Shown: positions 9,382 to 17,301 of the stretch, one piece after another
Numbering within the stretch: the first letter of the stretch is position 1
Layout of the letters: every line of letters starts with the position of its first letter
Source: Desulfobotulus pelophilus
Lineage (GTDB): Bacteria; Desulfobacterota; Desulfobacteria; Desulfobacterales; ASO4-4
NCBI RefSeq assembly: GCF_026155325.1
Contig: NZ_JAPFPW010000007.1
Coordinates: forward strand, 1 to 64,000
Reading direction: 5' to 3'
DNA: 64,000 nucleotides
Notes under the pieces: generated by a model
Told to the model about the DNA's origin: nothing
Database searches by the model: none
Seen by the model: the letters and a program-made list of their open reading frames with translations, nothing else
Made by a program: the position numbers and the translations under genes

Positions 9382-9436
9382 GATGCCTCCATCCTGTGGT
9401 TACAGCAAAAAGATATGGTTTCCGTAGGGGAACCGG

Positions 9437-10414
9437 CTACAGAAGCTTCAGCTTATCCGTAATACGAAAAGCCTGAAAACCTCGCTGTACACCGGCAAAT
9501 CCCTTCATTTTGGCAATTCCTTCAATATAGGCCGTAAGGGGCTGTTCCGCATCCTGATCCAGAGGAATGACATCCCCCGGCTGCATGGTAATCAACTGTT
9601 CCCCTGTGATCTCTGTCCGTCCCAGCTCCACGGAAAGCATGACGTCGGATTCCACAATAATCTCCTTAAGCCGCCTCTGCCATGTATAATCCACATCTTC
9701 CACCTCCGCCTGAAAACCGGAAGACAGTTTATGCCGCAGGGGTTCAATCATGGAATAAGGCTGACAAAGCACCAATTTACCAGCCGACTGTTCCAGCTCC
9801 ACTTCAAAACGGGTGACAATCACCAGGTCTGTGGGAAGAACAATGGTGGCAAACTGCGGGTTTACCTCGCTGCGCACAAGGGTGGTCTGTATGGGTTCCA
9901 CAGGAGCCCAGGAATTTTTCAGGTCTTCCAGACAGGAAAGTACCACCTTGCGAATCATTACCTCTTCGATGGTGGTGAATTCCCTCCCCTCCACTTTAGC
10001 CTTTCCCGTTCCCTTTCCACCAAAAAAAGTGTCAATGAGGTTGAAAACCAGCTGGCTTTCCAGAACCAGCAGGGCATGACCGCGCAAAGGATCCATACGA
10101 AAAACATGAAGACTTGTGGGAACGGGGAGGGAACGGCCGAATTCAGAAAACTTCAGTGTGTCCAGAGATTCGGAACTGATATCCACGTTGGTGTGCAGGA
10201 GCATGGAAAGACTGGAACGGACCTCACGGGCAAATCGTTCATTAATCACCTCAAAGGTGGGCATACGCCCACGGATTACCTTATCCTGACTGGAAAAATC
10301 GTAATGTCCGATACCTTCCGCATCGGATCCCGCATCCTGCTCCGACTCTACTTTTCCGGAACTCAGGCCATCCAGCAGGCTGTCAACTTCTTCCTGGGTC
10401 AGGATTTCGCTCAT
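9437..10414 (-). CDS. fliM: Flagellar switch protein FliM
   Basis: The 325-residue FliM is the C-ring component that binds phospho-CheY through its N-terminus. The binding peptide is visible as EILTQEEVDSLLDG (residues 3-16). The middle CheC-like domain occupies about 45-230 and the C-terminal SpoA domain about 245-320 (MLSVELGRTEITGEQLITM). The same N-terminal motif is repeated in the protein at 1-544. A gap of about 130 bp to fliL contains no obvious promoter. Confidence 0.97.
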   Translation of the reverse strand: MSEILTQEEVDSLLDGLSSGKVESEQDAGSDAEGIGHYDFSSQDKVIRGRMPTFEVINERFAREVRSSLSMLLHTNVDISSESLDTLKFSEFGRSLPVPTSLHVFRMDPLRGHALLVLESQLVFNLIDTFFGGKGTGKAKVEGREFTTIEEVMIRKVVLSCLEDLKNSWAPVEPIQTTLVRSEVNPQFATIVLPTDLVIVTRFEVELEQSAGKLVLCQPYSMIEPLRHKLSSGFQAEVEDVDYTWQRRLKEIIVESDVMLSVELGRTEITGEQLITMQPGDVIPLDQDAEQPLTAYIEGIAKMKGFAGVQRGFQAFRITDKLKLL

Positions 10415-10543
10415 GTGCCACCCTTTTTCATCCTATTCCGTTCAGAACCCGGTTTCTGATCTTCTTCATTTTACGCATAGAAGGATTCAACCATTACTGC
10501 CGGGAAACAACACCCCTTCCCCCGGGCAGGCGGAACCGATCTC

Positions 10544-11065
10544 TCATGTGGGCCACAGAATGGTAAAGTCTGTAATATAAAGCCCCTGAACCCGAACACC
10601 CGACGCCTTTTCCACCAGATCCGTAAGTTCATACTTCAGCTTCAGTTTTCCCGACACACGTTCCCAGTTTTCCGCACGGCCAGCCTCCAGATGGTTGCGA
10701 ATGGCCACAAGAATCTTTTCCCGATGACGCAGCAGGGCAGGTAGTCCCTCCGGACCTTCTCCCGCCAGAATGGCAATGCCCAGCCGGAGAGGAAGGCGGA
10801 CGCCCTCTTCTACAGACACCCTGATTTCCATCACAGGAATCTGCCAGAGACCCGGAATCAGTGGCTGGCCCGGAGCAGCACTCTGCATGGCGGCTTCCGG
10901 CTCCATGGGAACTGGAGCCTCGGGGCCCCCGGACAGAAGAAAAGCAAACATCGTGCCCGTTACCACCATCACCCCTCCAAGCATGACCAGCCAGATCCAC
11001 AAAGCCAGAGGTCCTTTTTTCTGACGCCAGTCTACCCGTTGCCACAGCTTTATGTTACCGGACAT
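10544..11065 (-). CDS. fliL: Flagellar basal body-associated protein FliL
   Basis: The 173-residue protein has one N-terminal transmembrane helix (about 20-45) and a periplasmic FliL domain ending in GLYITDFTILWPT. FliL surrounds and supports the stator units. ATG 11065 has GGAGG at six bases; an upstream ATG at 11071 abuts the same site and is less likely. It overlaps the end of motB, linking it to the stator genes. Confidence 0.9.
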   Translation of the reverse strand: MSGNIKLWQRVDWRQKKGPLALWIWLVMLGGVMVVTGTMFAFLLSGGPEAPVPMEPEAAMQSAAPGQPLIPGLWQIPVMEIRVSVEEGVRLPLRLGIAILAGEGPEGLPALLRHREKILVAIRNHLEAGRAENWERVSGKLKLKYELTDLVEKASGVRVQGLYITDFTILWPT

Positions 11066-11705
11066 CCCCATCCTCCAGAATCAGAAAACTTACACGCCGG
11101 TTCCAGGCACGCTCACGGCTGCCCGCCTCCGGAAACAGATGGACGTCAACACTCTCCGCTGCAATCCCCAATCGGTCTGCGTCCATGCCCGCCAACGCCA
11201 CGAGATAGTTCCTTACGGCTCCGGCCCGCTGCAGGGCCAGCTTTCTGCCAGAATCTTCCATCATACCGGAATCCGGAAATCCCTGCACCATAACAGGCAC
11301 ATGGAGCGGGGCAAGCACATCGGAAACCGCCTGCAGCAGGAGTGCCGCCTCCGGCCGAAGACGAAACAAACCGACCTCAAACAGGCCATCGGATTCAAGA
11401 CGCAAGCGCAGGTGCTCCTGAGAGGTATCCACATGCAATTTTTCCGCCACTCCAGCAGGAAGCCGGGCAAGCTCGCGCCGGAGCCGCAGGCTCAGAGCTC
11501 CGGCCAGCCGGTCTCCTTCCGGTGCTTCATAGGACCTCTCCTGCACAAAAAAAGAAAACCCTTCTTGCAGGCGTTCGGCCTCCAGGGCTTTCATGGCATA
11601 CAGCATGACAAAAAAAGTCAGGAGCAGAAGCAGCATATCTGCAAAGGTCTGCATCCATGCCGTTTCCGGTTTTTTACCGGTTTTCTTTTTCAAGGGAATT
11701 ATCAT
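11055..11705 (-). CDS. motB: Stator protein MotB (with proton-binding Asp)
   Basis: The 216-residue MotB-type protein has one transmembrane helix (about 17-40) that includes WMQTFADMLLLLLTFFVMLY. The Asp at residue 23 matches the essential ion-binding Asp of MotB. A periplasmic OmpA-like peptidoglycan-binding domain follows (about 90-210), with RKLALQRAGAVRNYL. It overlaps the preceding MotB-like gene by the four bases ATGA. It is presumably the ion-conducting partner of MotA. Confidence 0.9.
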   Translation of the reverse strand: MIIPLKKKTGKKPETAWMQTFADMLLLLLTFFVMLYAMKALEAERLQEGFSFFVQERSYEAPEGDRLAGALSLRLRRELARLPAGVAEKLHVDTSQEHLRLRLESDGLFEVGLFRLRPEAALLLQAVSDVLAPLHVPVMVQGFPDSGMMEDSGRKLALQRAGAVRNYLVALAGMDADRLGIAAESVDVHLFPEAGSRERAWNRRVSFLILEDGDVR

Positions 11706-12385
11706 GGACTCTCCGAAAAAATCCGGAAAATAAAATCCCGGAAACGGTAACTGCCCGTGACAGAACCACTGCTTCCGGGAAACACCAGCACCACCCGGCC
11801 ATTCTCCCCGTCCCTGCCCTGACCATAGGCATATTCCGGCACAAGATCACCCATACCCCACACAAGCATATCCCGACCCAGTGCCTCCGCCACGGTAAAA
11901 CCCCGGAGCCCGGAAAACACAAGGGCCTGATCCGGATCAACCCGTGGACTTTGGACCACATGGACCATCACCCGCCCTCTTTCCGGTCCTTCGGGCAGAT
12001 AGGTACCCATCCGGGCAAGGAGCCCGGAACCTTCCGGGGAAAGATCCATGGACCCTTCCCCGACAAACAATGCATCCATCGGAAGACGAATCCAGAGTCG
12101 GCCCGATGCATCCACGGTCAAGCGACCTTCCGGACCCAGACGGGACACAAGATCTGTCAATTCCATGACGCCAACATCGTCAAAACGATGCCGCCATACA
12201 TCCGGACTGCGGGCTCCCATACCGGTAACCCCACCCAATCCTGCCTGAACCGAATGCCGGACCCTGTCCCTGCGGGATTCATCAGGCTCCGAAAGAACAT
12301 TCAGAAAAGCAAAAAAAGCCAGAAGGATGAGAAACAGGGCAATCCAGAGAGACATATTCATGGATGAAGCCCGTCCGCCCTTCAT
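11702..12385 (-). CDS. MotB-like protein lacking the channel Asp
   Basis: The 227-residue product has the MotB layout: a short basic N-terminus, one transmembrane helix (about 9-30, MSLWIALFLILLAFFAFLNV) and a periplasmic OmpA/MotB-like region (LFVGEGSMDLSPEGSGLLAR). No Asp is present in the helix where MotB has its ion-binding residue. The OmpA part is also degenerate, with VFSGLRGFTVAEAL in place of the NxxLSxxRA motif. ATGA overlaps link it to motA upstream and motB downstream, and ATG 12385 is chosen for that reason. It may be a structural or regulatory stator subunit; that is inference. Confidence 0.75.
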   Translation of the reverse strand: MKGGRASSMNMSLWIALFLILLAFFAFLNVLSEPDESRRDRVRHSVQAGLGGVTGMGARSPDVWRHRFDDVGVMELTDLVSRLGPEGRLTVDASGRLWIRLPMDALFVGEGSMDLSPEGSGLLARMGTYLPEGPERGRVMVHVVQSPRVDPDQALVFSGLRGFTVAEALGRDMLVWGMGDLVPEYAYGQGRDGENGRVVLVFPGSSGSVTGSYRFRDFIFRIFSESP

Positions 12386-13146
12386 ACCCTTTTCTCCCTT
12401 GGTGAAAAAGCCGAACGGTGGGCCCGCATCCGCCATTCCAGAACCCTGGGATGCTCCCCTCTGGCAAGGGAAATCAGACCTTCCATGAGCATCTGTTTCT
12501 CACGGGCCTCTTCCCGGGCCAGCGCCCGGAGCTTACCCGCCAGAGGCAGAAATACCAGGTTGGCCAGAAGGGCTCCATAGAAGGTGGTCAGAAGGGCCAC
12601 GGCCATACCCGGTCCGATGGCATCGGGATCCGTAAGGTTCTGCAACATCTGGATCAGACCGATGAGGGTGCCCACCATTCCCAGAGCCGGAGCATAGGAA
12701 CCCATGGTGGCAAAAATTTCCGCACCCGCCTCATGACGCTCCGCACAGGCATCCAGATCTGTCGTCAGAATCTCCCGGACAACCGAAGGATCCAGACCAT
12801 CCACAGAAAGCTGCAGTCCTTTTGCCACAAAAGCATTCTCCATATCCGGAATCCGCATCTCCAGACTCAGAACACCTTCCCTTCTGGCCTGAGTGGCCAG
12901 TGCCATCATTTCTTCTATGGCCGATTCGCCGGAGGGAGGGGGAGAGAAAAACACCCGCACCACCCTCTGAAAAACAGGCAGAAGATCCCTTGCCGGATAA
13001 TGGATCAGGGTAGCTCCCATGGTTCCGCCCACCACAATGAGAAAGGCCGGAAAATTGATAAACAGAAGAAGGCCGCCGCCCATGAAAACCGCCAGCCCCA
13101 CAAGACCGAATGCCGAAAGAATACCCAAAAGGGTCGCAATGTCCAT
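12382..13146 (-). CDS. motA: Stator protein MotA
   Basis: The 254-residue MotA/TolQ/ExbB-type protein has four transmembrane helices and the MotA signature DPSVVREILTTDLDACAERH, then GSYAPALGMVGTLIGLIQML and GMAVALLTTFYGALLANLVF. It forms the rotor-facing part of the stator. ATG 13146 is preceded by AGGG at six bases; upstream in-frame codons add an implausible N-terminus. It is the first gene of the stator-export operon and overlaps the MotB-like gene by ATGA. Confidence 0.95.
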   Translation of the reverse strand: MDIATLLGILSAFGLVGLAVFMGGGLLLFINFPAFLIVVGGTMGATLIHYPARDLLPVFQRVVRVFFSPPPSGESAIEEMMALATQARREGVLSLEMRIPDMENAFVAKGLQLSVDGLDPSVVREILTTDLDACAERHEAGAEIFATMGSYAPALGMVGTLIGLIQMLQNLTDPDAIGPGMAVALLTTFYGALLANLVFLPLAGKLRALAREEAREKQMLMEGLISLARGEHPRVLEWRMRAHRSAFSPREKRV

Positions 13147-13249
13147 ACACATCCCTGTGCCAGAGGCGTACAATCGGAAGACAGGGTCAGGCCTGCCATG
13201 CCCCCATAGAGCAACAACCCATGGGGAGTCCCTTTTCAACCATCCTGAT

Positions 13250-13279
13250 TCTATAGCATTAGCGCCCCTTTAAAAGCAA
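13250..13279 (-). promoter_or_regulatory. Possible sigma-70 promoter of motA operon
   Basis: On the minus strand TTGCTT (13274-13279) and TATAGA (13250-13255) are separated by 18 bp, about 100 bp before motA. Both hexamers are imperfect. No sigma-54 site was found in this gap. Confidence 0.3.
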
Positions 13280-13351
13280 ACCGGACCCAACCCGAAGGGA
13301 AGGATCCGGAAAAAATATCCGACAAAAACAATACCAGCTCTCGTATCAGGG

Positions 13352-13383
13352 TGACCGGGCGGACCCTGTGGCCCGCCCGGTCA
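13352..13383 (-). terminator. Hairpin after flgE
   Basis: An 11-bp perfect stem (13352-13362 with 13373-13383) with a 10-base loop lies directly beyond the flgE stop codon. A TTTTT run occurs about 20 bases further on rather than immediately, so termination may be partial. It separates the hook operon from motA. Confidence 0.6.
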
Positions 13384-13390
13384 TGAGTCC

Positions 13391-16135
13391 TTAACGCTTC
13401 ATCTGGATAACGGTTTCCAGCATGGCATCCACCGTTGTCACGGTCTTGGAGTTGGCCTGAAAACCCCTCTGAGTGGTAATCATTCTTACAAACTCATCAC
13501 CGATATCCACATTGCTCATTTCAAGGGAGTTGGGAGACAGTTTTCCAAGGCCGTTGGAACCCGGCCGACCCGTAATGGCGGAACCGCTGTCACGGGTTTC
13601 TCTGTATAAATTACCACCTTCCTTGTACAGCCCCTGATTGTTCAGAAACTTGGCCAGCCCCACACGGTAGAGGGGGATCAGCTGACCATTGGAGTACATA
13701 CCCGTCATCACCCCGTCTGCGGAAACATTCACCCCTTCCAGATCTCCGGCCCCGTACCCGTCTGCCGTCTGATAAATGGTGGAAGAAGTCCGGGCATACT
13801 GTGTTGTGGTGAGGGAAGAGTTAATGAAGTTCAGCCCGTCAAAAGAGGTACCGATATTAAACGCAATTTTTTGTTCTGTAGTCCGGTAGGTTCCGTCCGT
13901 GGCCATGCGGCCCGCACTGCCAAGGAAGTCGGCAGTAAATTCATAGTAGCCCGCATTGTTGATATCCCTTGTACCCAACTGCCGCCAGGAAGTACCTCCC
14001 TGAATGTCAAAGGAAATGACACTGTTTTCCACATTGGCCCCGTGCCGCATGGGCTCTGTGAAGGTAAAAACAATGTCTTCCCTGTCATTGTCTCCGCCGG
14101 AACCGTCAAGGTCTATGTAGACCCTGTCCTTATCGCCCCGGATCACCGCATTGGGATAGCCCTCCGGTGTGGTTCGGGGGTCGAGTGAGAACGTAAAGGT
14201 CTCCCCGGCCCCAGCTGCCGCCGGTGCACCGCCTGCATCCTCAAAACTCCAGACCACATCCGGGTTGTTGTTGCCATCAAAGCTGATGGCCAATCTGCCG
14301 GGATCCAACGGCGTATCATTCAGAATCCTTGCATTGGGGTATTCTCTGGGAGGACTGGCCGTTATGGAAAAAACAATGTCATTACCACCAAAATCAGCCG
14401 GATCCTCCGGAGTGAAGCTGATATCCGCCGTGCCGTTTCCGTCCAGATCAATCTGTACCCTGTCGCCATCCCTCCGTATCTGTGCAGCGGGATAATCCGC
14501 CAAGGCTGCAACACCAGCGAATGGAAGTACTTGCCACCCCGTTGTCAATGCAGCATCATTATAGGCAGCCTCAGGAACGGTTATCACCGCCGCTCTGTTC
14601 AGAACCATGGCATTATGAACCGTAAGCTCCCCTGCCGTACTGGCCGCGCCAACACTGGCCGTACCGCTGGAGCTTCTCCAGACCCAGCCTTCAACAGCAT
14701 CCCACTCCACCTGCATGCCTGCCGCATACTGATTCAGCACCGCAGGATTCAGCACGGTCTCACTGGCACCGTCAACAGCAGCCATACCGCCATAGTTCTG
14801 GCCGGTCACGTTTTGTTCGCTGGGGTTACTCATGTACCACTCGCCCCGTCCGTCCACACCGCCTCTGGGATTCCAGACCAGATTCATCCCCTCCATGTCC
14901 CTTGTCATGACACCGGGATCATTAATGGTGAGGGTGGTATTGTCGTTGCCCGTATCACCCCGGTAGGTAAGCCCCGTAACATTCTGCACATGGGCGTCTC
15001 TGGGCTTATTAATGTCAAATTTCAGGGAATCCGTGGCCACGGCATTGGAAGCAAGGCGGATTACCATATCCGGTTCCGGAGCCGTATCCGCAGGGTTCCG
15101 GTTCAGAACAATCTCGATGCGCCGGGCATCAGAATAAATAATTTCCGCATTGGGATAGGCAGCCGGAAGGTTCTGAAACTGCCAGCGGTCACCGTCATAT
15201 TCCACATGAAAATCAAATCCATCAAAATCCATGGGTTCCGTTGAATTGAGCACAAAGGTGAGATCATCGTAGCGGTTCACCCCTTCGGTACGCACATTGC
15301 CGATACGGCCCGTATATTCCTCCATGGTCATGTCGGCTATGGACCCGTCGGACTCATTGAAAAGGATGGTACCTCTGGCCAGAATCCCCTGTCCCGGCGT
15401 GCCCTGTACTCCCAGCCGCTTGTCTTCACCGGGGTTCATGGTGATGATGTATTCCCATTCCGAACCGGACTTTTTGTCATAGTAGATTGTAATATCATGG
15501 GTGCTGCCCAAGGCATCATAGGCTTTGACCACGGTCTGGTACTCATAACTGTTCGGGGGGAGAGGCGGCTGCTTCGTTGCATCCCAGGCATTGGACAGTA
15601 CGGTAGACTGGCTGACGGCATCCGCATCCAGGTTGGTAATGGCCGTAATTTCTGACGTCTGTTTCGGCGGAGACGTGAAAGACTGCATGATGATATTGGT
15701 CATGGCTCCCATATCATCACCCGTATCCGGATCCAGCTTCCAGCCCTGAACAATCATGCCCTCCGGAGTTACGAGCTTGCCGTCTTTATCAAAGTTAAAG
15801 TTCCCCGCCCGGGTATAATATTCCTGATTACTGGCAGGGTGACGCACCACAAAAAAGCCGTTCCCGCCGATGGAAAGGTCCGTGGTATTCCCCGTTGATT
15901 CAAAGGAACCCTGATTGTGCAAATTATCCACGCTGCCCAGGGCCATGCCCCGGCCCACCTGGGCGGATCCGGACTGAGTCCCCACGGTCTGGTTCAGAAC
16001 ATCGGCAAAGGTATAACGGCTTCCCTTGAAACCCACAGTGTTGACGTTGGAAATATTATCACCAATTACCTGCATGGCATTACCCATGTTGGTCAGACCA
16101 CTGGTTCCGGTATAGAGAGAACTGGTGAGGGACAT
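13391..16135 (-). CDS. flgE: Flagellar hook protein FlgE, greatly enlarged
   Basis: The 914-residue product has the FlgE ends: an N-terminal rod/hook signature (SLYTGTSGLTNMGNAMQVIG, then NISNVNTVGFKGS) and a C-terminal FlgEFG domain ending DEFVRMITTQRGFQANSKTV. E. coli FlgE is about 400 residues, so roughly 500 residues are inserted in the outer domains. Four related segments with a YPNAxI...DRVxIDLDG pattern occur at 327-351, 548-578, 599-633 and 660-693. ATG 16135 has GGAGG at six bases. It follows flgD and should polymerise into the hook. Confidence 0.93.
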   Translation of the reverse strand: MSLTSSLYTGTSGLTNMGNAMQVIGDNISNVNTVGFKGSRYTFADVLNQTVGTQSGSAQVGRGMALGSVDNLHNQGSFESTGNTTDLSIGGNGFFVVRHPASNQEYYTRAGNFNFDKDGKLVTPEGMIVQGWKLDPDTGDDMGAMTNIIMQSFTSPPKQTSEITAITNLDADAVSQSTVLSNAWDATKQPPLPPNSYEYQTVVKAYDALGSTHDITIYYDKKSGSEWEYIITMNPGEDKRLGVQGTPGQGILARGTILFNESDGSIADMTMEEYTGRIGNVRTEGVNRYDDLTFVLNSTEPMDFDGFDFHVEYDGDRWQFQNLPAAYPNAEIIYSDARRIEIVLNRNPADTAPEPDMVIRLASNAVATDSLKFDINKPRDAHVQNVTGLTYRGDTGNDNTTLTINDPGVMTRDMEGMNLVWNPRGGVDGRGEWYMSNPSEQNVTGQNYGGMAAVDGASETVLNPAVLNQYAAGMQVEWDAVEGWVWRSSSGTASVGAASTAGELTVHNAMVLNRAAVITVPEAAYNDAALTTGWQVLPFAGVAALADYPAAQIRRDGDRVQIDLDGNGTADISFTPEDPADFGGNDIVFSITASPPREYPNARILNDTPLDPGRLAISFDGNNNPDVVWSFEDAGGAPAAAGAGETFTFSLDPRTTPEGYPNAVIRGDKDRVYIDLDGSGGDNDREDIVFTFTEPMRHGANVENSVISFDIQGGTSWRQLGTRDINNAGYYEFTADFLGSAGRMATDGTYRTTEQKIAFNIGTSFDGLNFINSSLTTTQYARTSSTIYQTADGYGAGDLEGVNVSADGVMTGMYSNGQLIPLYRVGLAKFLNNQGLYKEGGNLYRETRDSGSAITGRPGSNGLGKLSPNSLEMSNVDIGDEFVRMITTQRGFQANSKTVTTVDAMLETVIQMKR
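14057..15157 (-). repeat. Four YPNA/DLDG repeats coded within flgE
   Basis: Four copies of a 25-35 residue pattern occur in the hook protein. The cores read YPNAEIIYSDARRIEIVL, YPAAQIRRDGDRVQIDLDG, YPNARILNDTPLDPGRLAI and YPNAVIRGDKDRVYIDLDG. Two copies end in DLDGNG or DLDGSG, resembling acidic calcium-binding loops. The copies are diverged rather than recent duplicates. Confidence 0.7.
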
Positions 16136-16199
16136 ACGGCACCTCCGGATCAAAAAAACGTTAAAGAATCAGAAACCACTCAAAATCTTGCACCATTGC

Positions 16200-17282
16200 C
16201 TAGGATACGCTGCGCACAGCTCCGGAAGCCACCAGATGACCATCCATATTGAGGTAAGGGATACCATTTCTGTAAACCAGACCGGTGACATCTCCCGTAA
16301 CCCGGGTATCCGCCACAGCCCCCTTGGTCAGCACCCGGTAGGAGTAGACACCGGGATCAACGGTGGTGCCATAGGTGTTCTTACCGTCCCAGGATATCTC
16401 ATGAAACTCACCGCCCTTCCGGGTACCCTCGTACATGGACTTCACAAGGTTTCCATGGCTGTCATAAATTTCAATCAGCACCTCATCCTCCCGGTCCAGA
16501 GTATACCCCGGCACTGTCCCAAGAATCTTACCGTCAAAATCAATACCGGCCGTTTCCGCCGTCACTTCCCTGCCAATATATTCCATGGGGCTGATTACCG
16601 GACCGGCTGCTTCTTTCTCCCACACCTTGAGAAGACTGGCCGGATCCACAAAGGTTCCCCGCACCTGCAGGTACGCCTTACCATTGGCATAGAGGATACC
16701 TTCCACCGTTCCTTCCACGGTGGTCTGCACCCGGCTGATGCCCCCCGGTCCCACGGCAATGACATCATACCGGTAAGAGCCATCCAGTACCTGACGGTCA
16801 CCGGAATCCCGGGCATCCCATGAAACGGGATAGGAACCGGCTTCCTGCTGACCCATGGGAATGGTACGAACCTGCTCACCTTTTTCGTTATAGATATTGA
16901 TGGTAACAGAAGCGGTTTCTTCCAGAGTATAAAAGCCCCCTACGGCCTTACCCTGAGACACCTCAATGGAATCCACCTCCGCCAGAATTTCTTTACCCAT
17001 ATAGGCTTCCAGATCCTTGGATGAACCGGCCTGCATCACCTTGAGCATTTCTTCGAGAGTCTTATTGGTATTAAAGGTGGCTTCCAACTGGGAAAACTGG
17101 GCCAGCTGCGCAGTAAAATCCGTACCTTCCATGGGGTTCAGGGGGTCCTGATTCTGCAGCTGAGCCACCAGCATGGTAAGAAAGGCCTCCCTTCCCAGAG
17201 GATCTTTCTCCTTGTCCTCACGGACCTGATACCCCGATGCCAGATTTGACAGTGCCGTATTACCATTCACTGAAGTTGTCAT
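16200..17282 (-). CDS. flgD: Hook capping protein FlgD with duplicated C-terminal module
   Basis: The 360-residue FlgD scaffolds hook assembly. The N-terminal signature is REAFLTMLVAQLQNQDPLNP followed by EGTDFTAQLAQFSQLE. The usual FlgD has one C-terminal tudor/Ig module and about 230 residues. Here two are present, at about 94-221 (YMGKEI...ISRVQTTVEGTVEGILY) and 235-358 (YIGREV...DTRVTGDVTGLVY), each with a similar order of strands and an SWD motif. It lies between fliK and flgE, and AAGGG precedes the ATG. Confidence 0.94.
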   Translation of the reverse strand: MTTSVNGNTALSNLASGYQVREDKEKDPLGREAFLTMLVAQLQNQDPLNPMEGTDFTAQLAQFSQLEATFNTNKTLEEMLKVMQAGSSKDLEAYMGKEILAEVDSIEVSQGKAVGGFYTLEETASVTINIYNEKGEQVRTIPMGQQEAGSYPVSWDARDSGDRQVLDGSYRYDVIAVGPGGISRVQTTVEGTVEGILYANGKAYLQVRGTFVDPASLLKVWEKEAAGPVISPMEYIGREVTAETAGIDFDGKILGTVPGYTLDREDEVLIEIYDSHGNLVKSMYEGTRKGGEFHEISWDGKNTYGTTVDPGVYSYRVLTKGAVADTRVTGDVTGLVYRNGIPYLNMDGHLVASGAVRSVS

Positions 17283-17301
17283 TGCCCTTTTCCTTTCTTC
17301 C

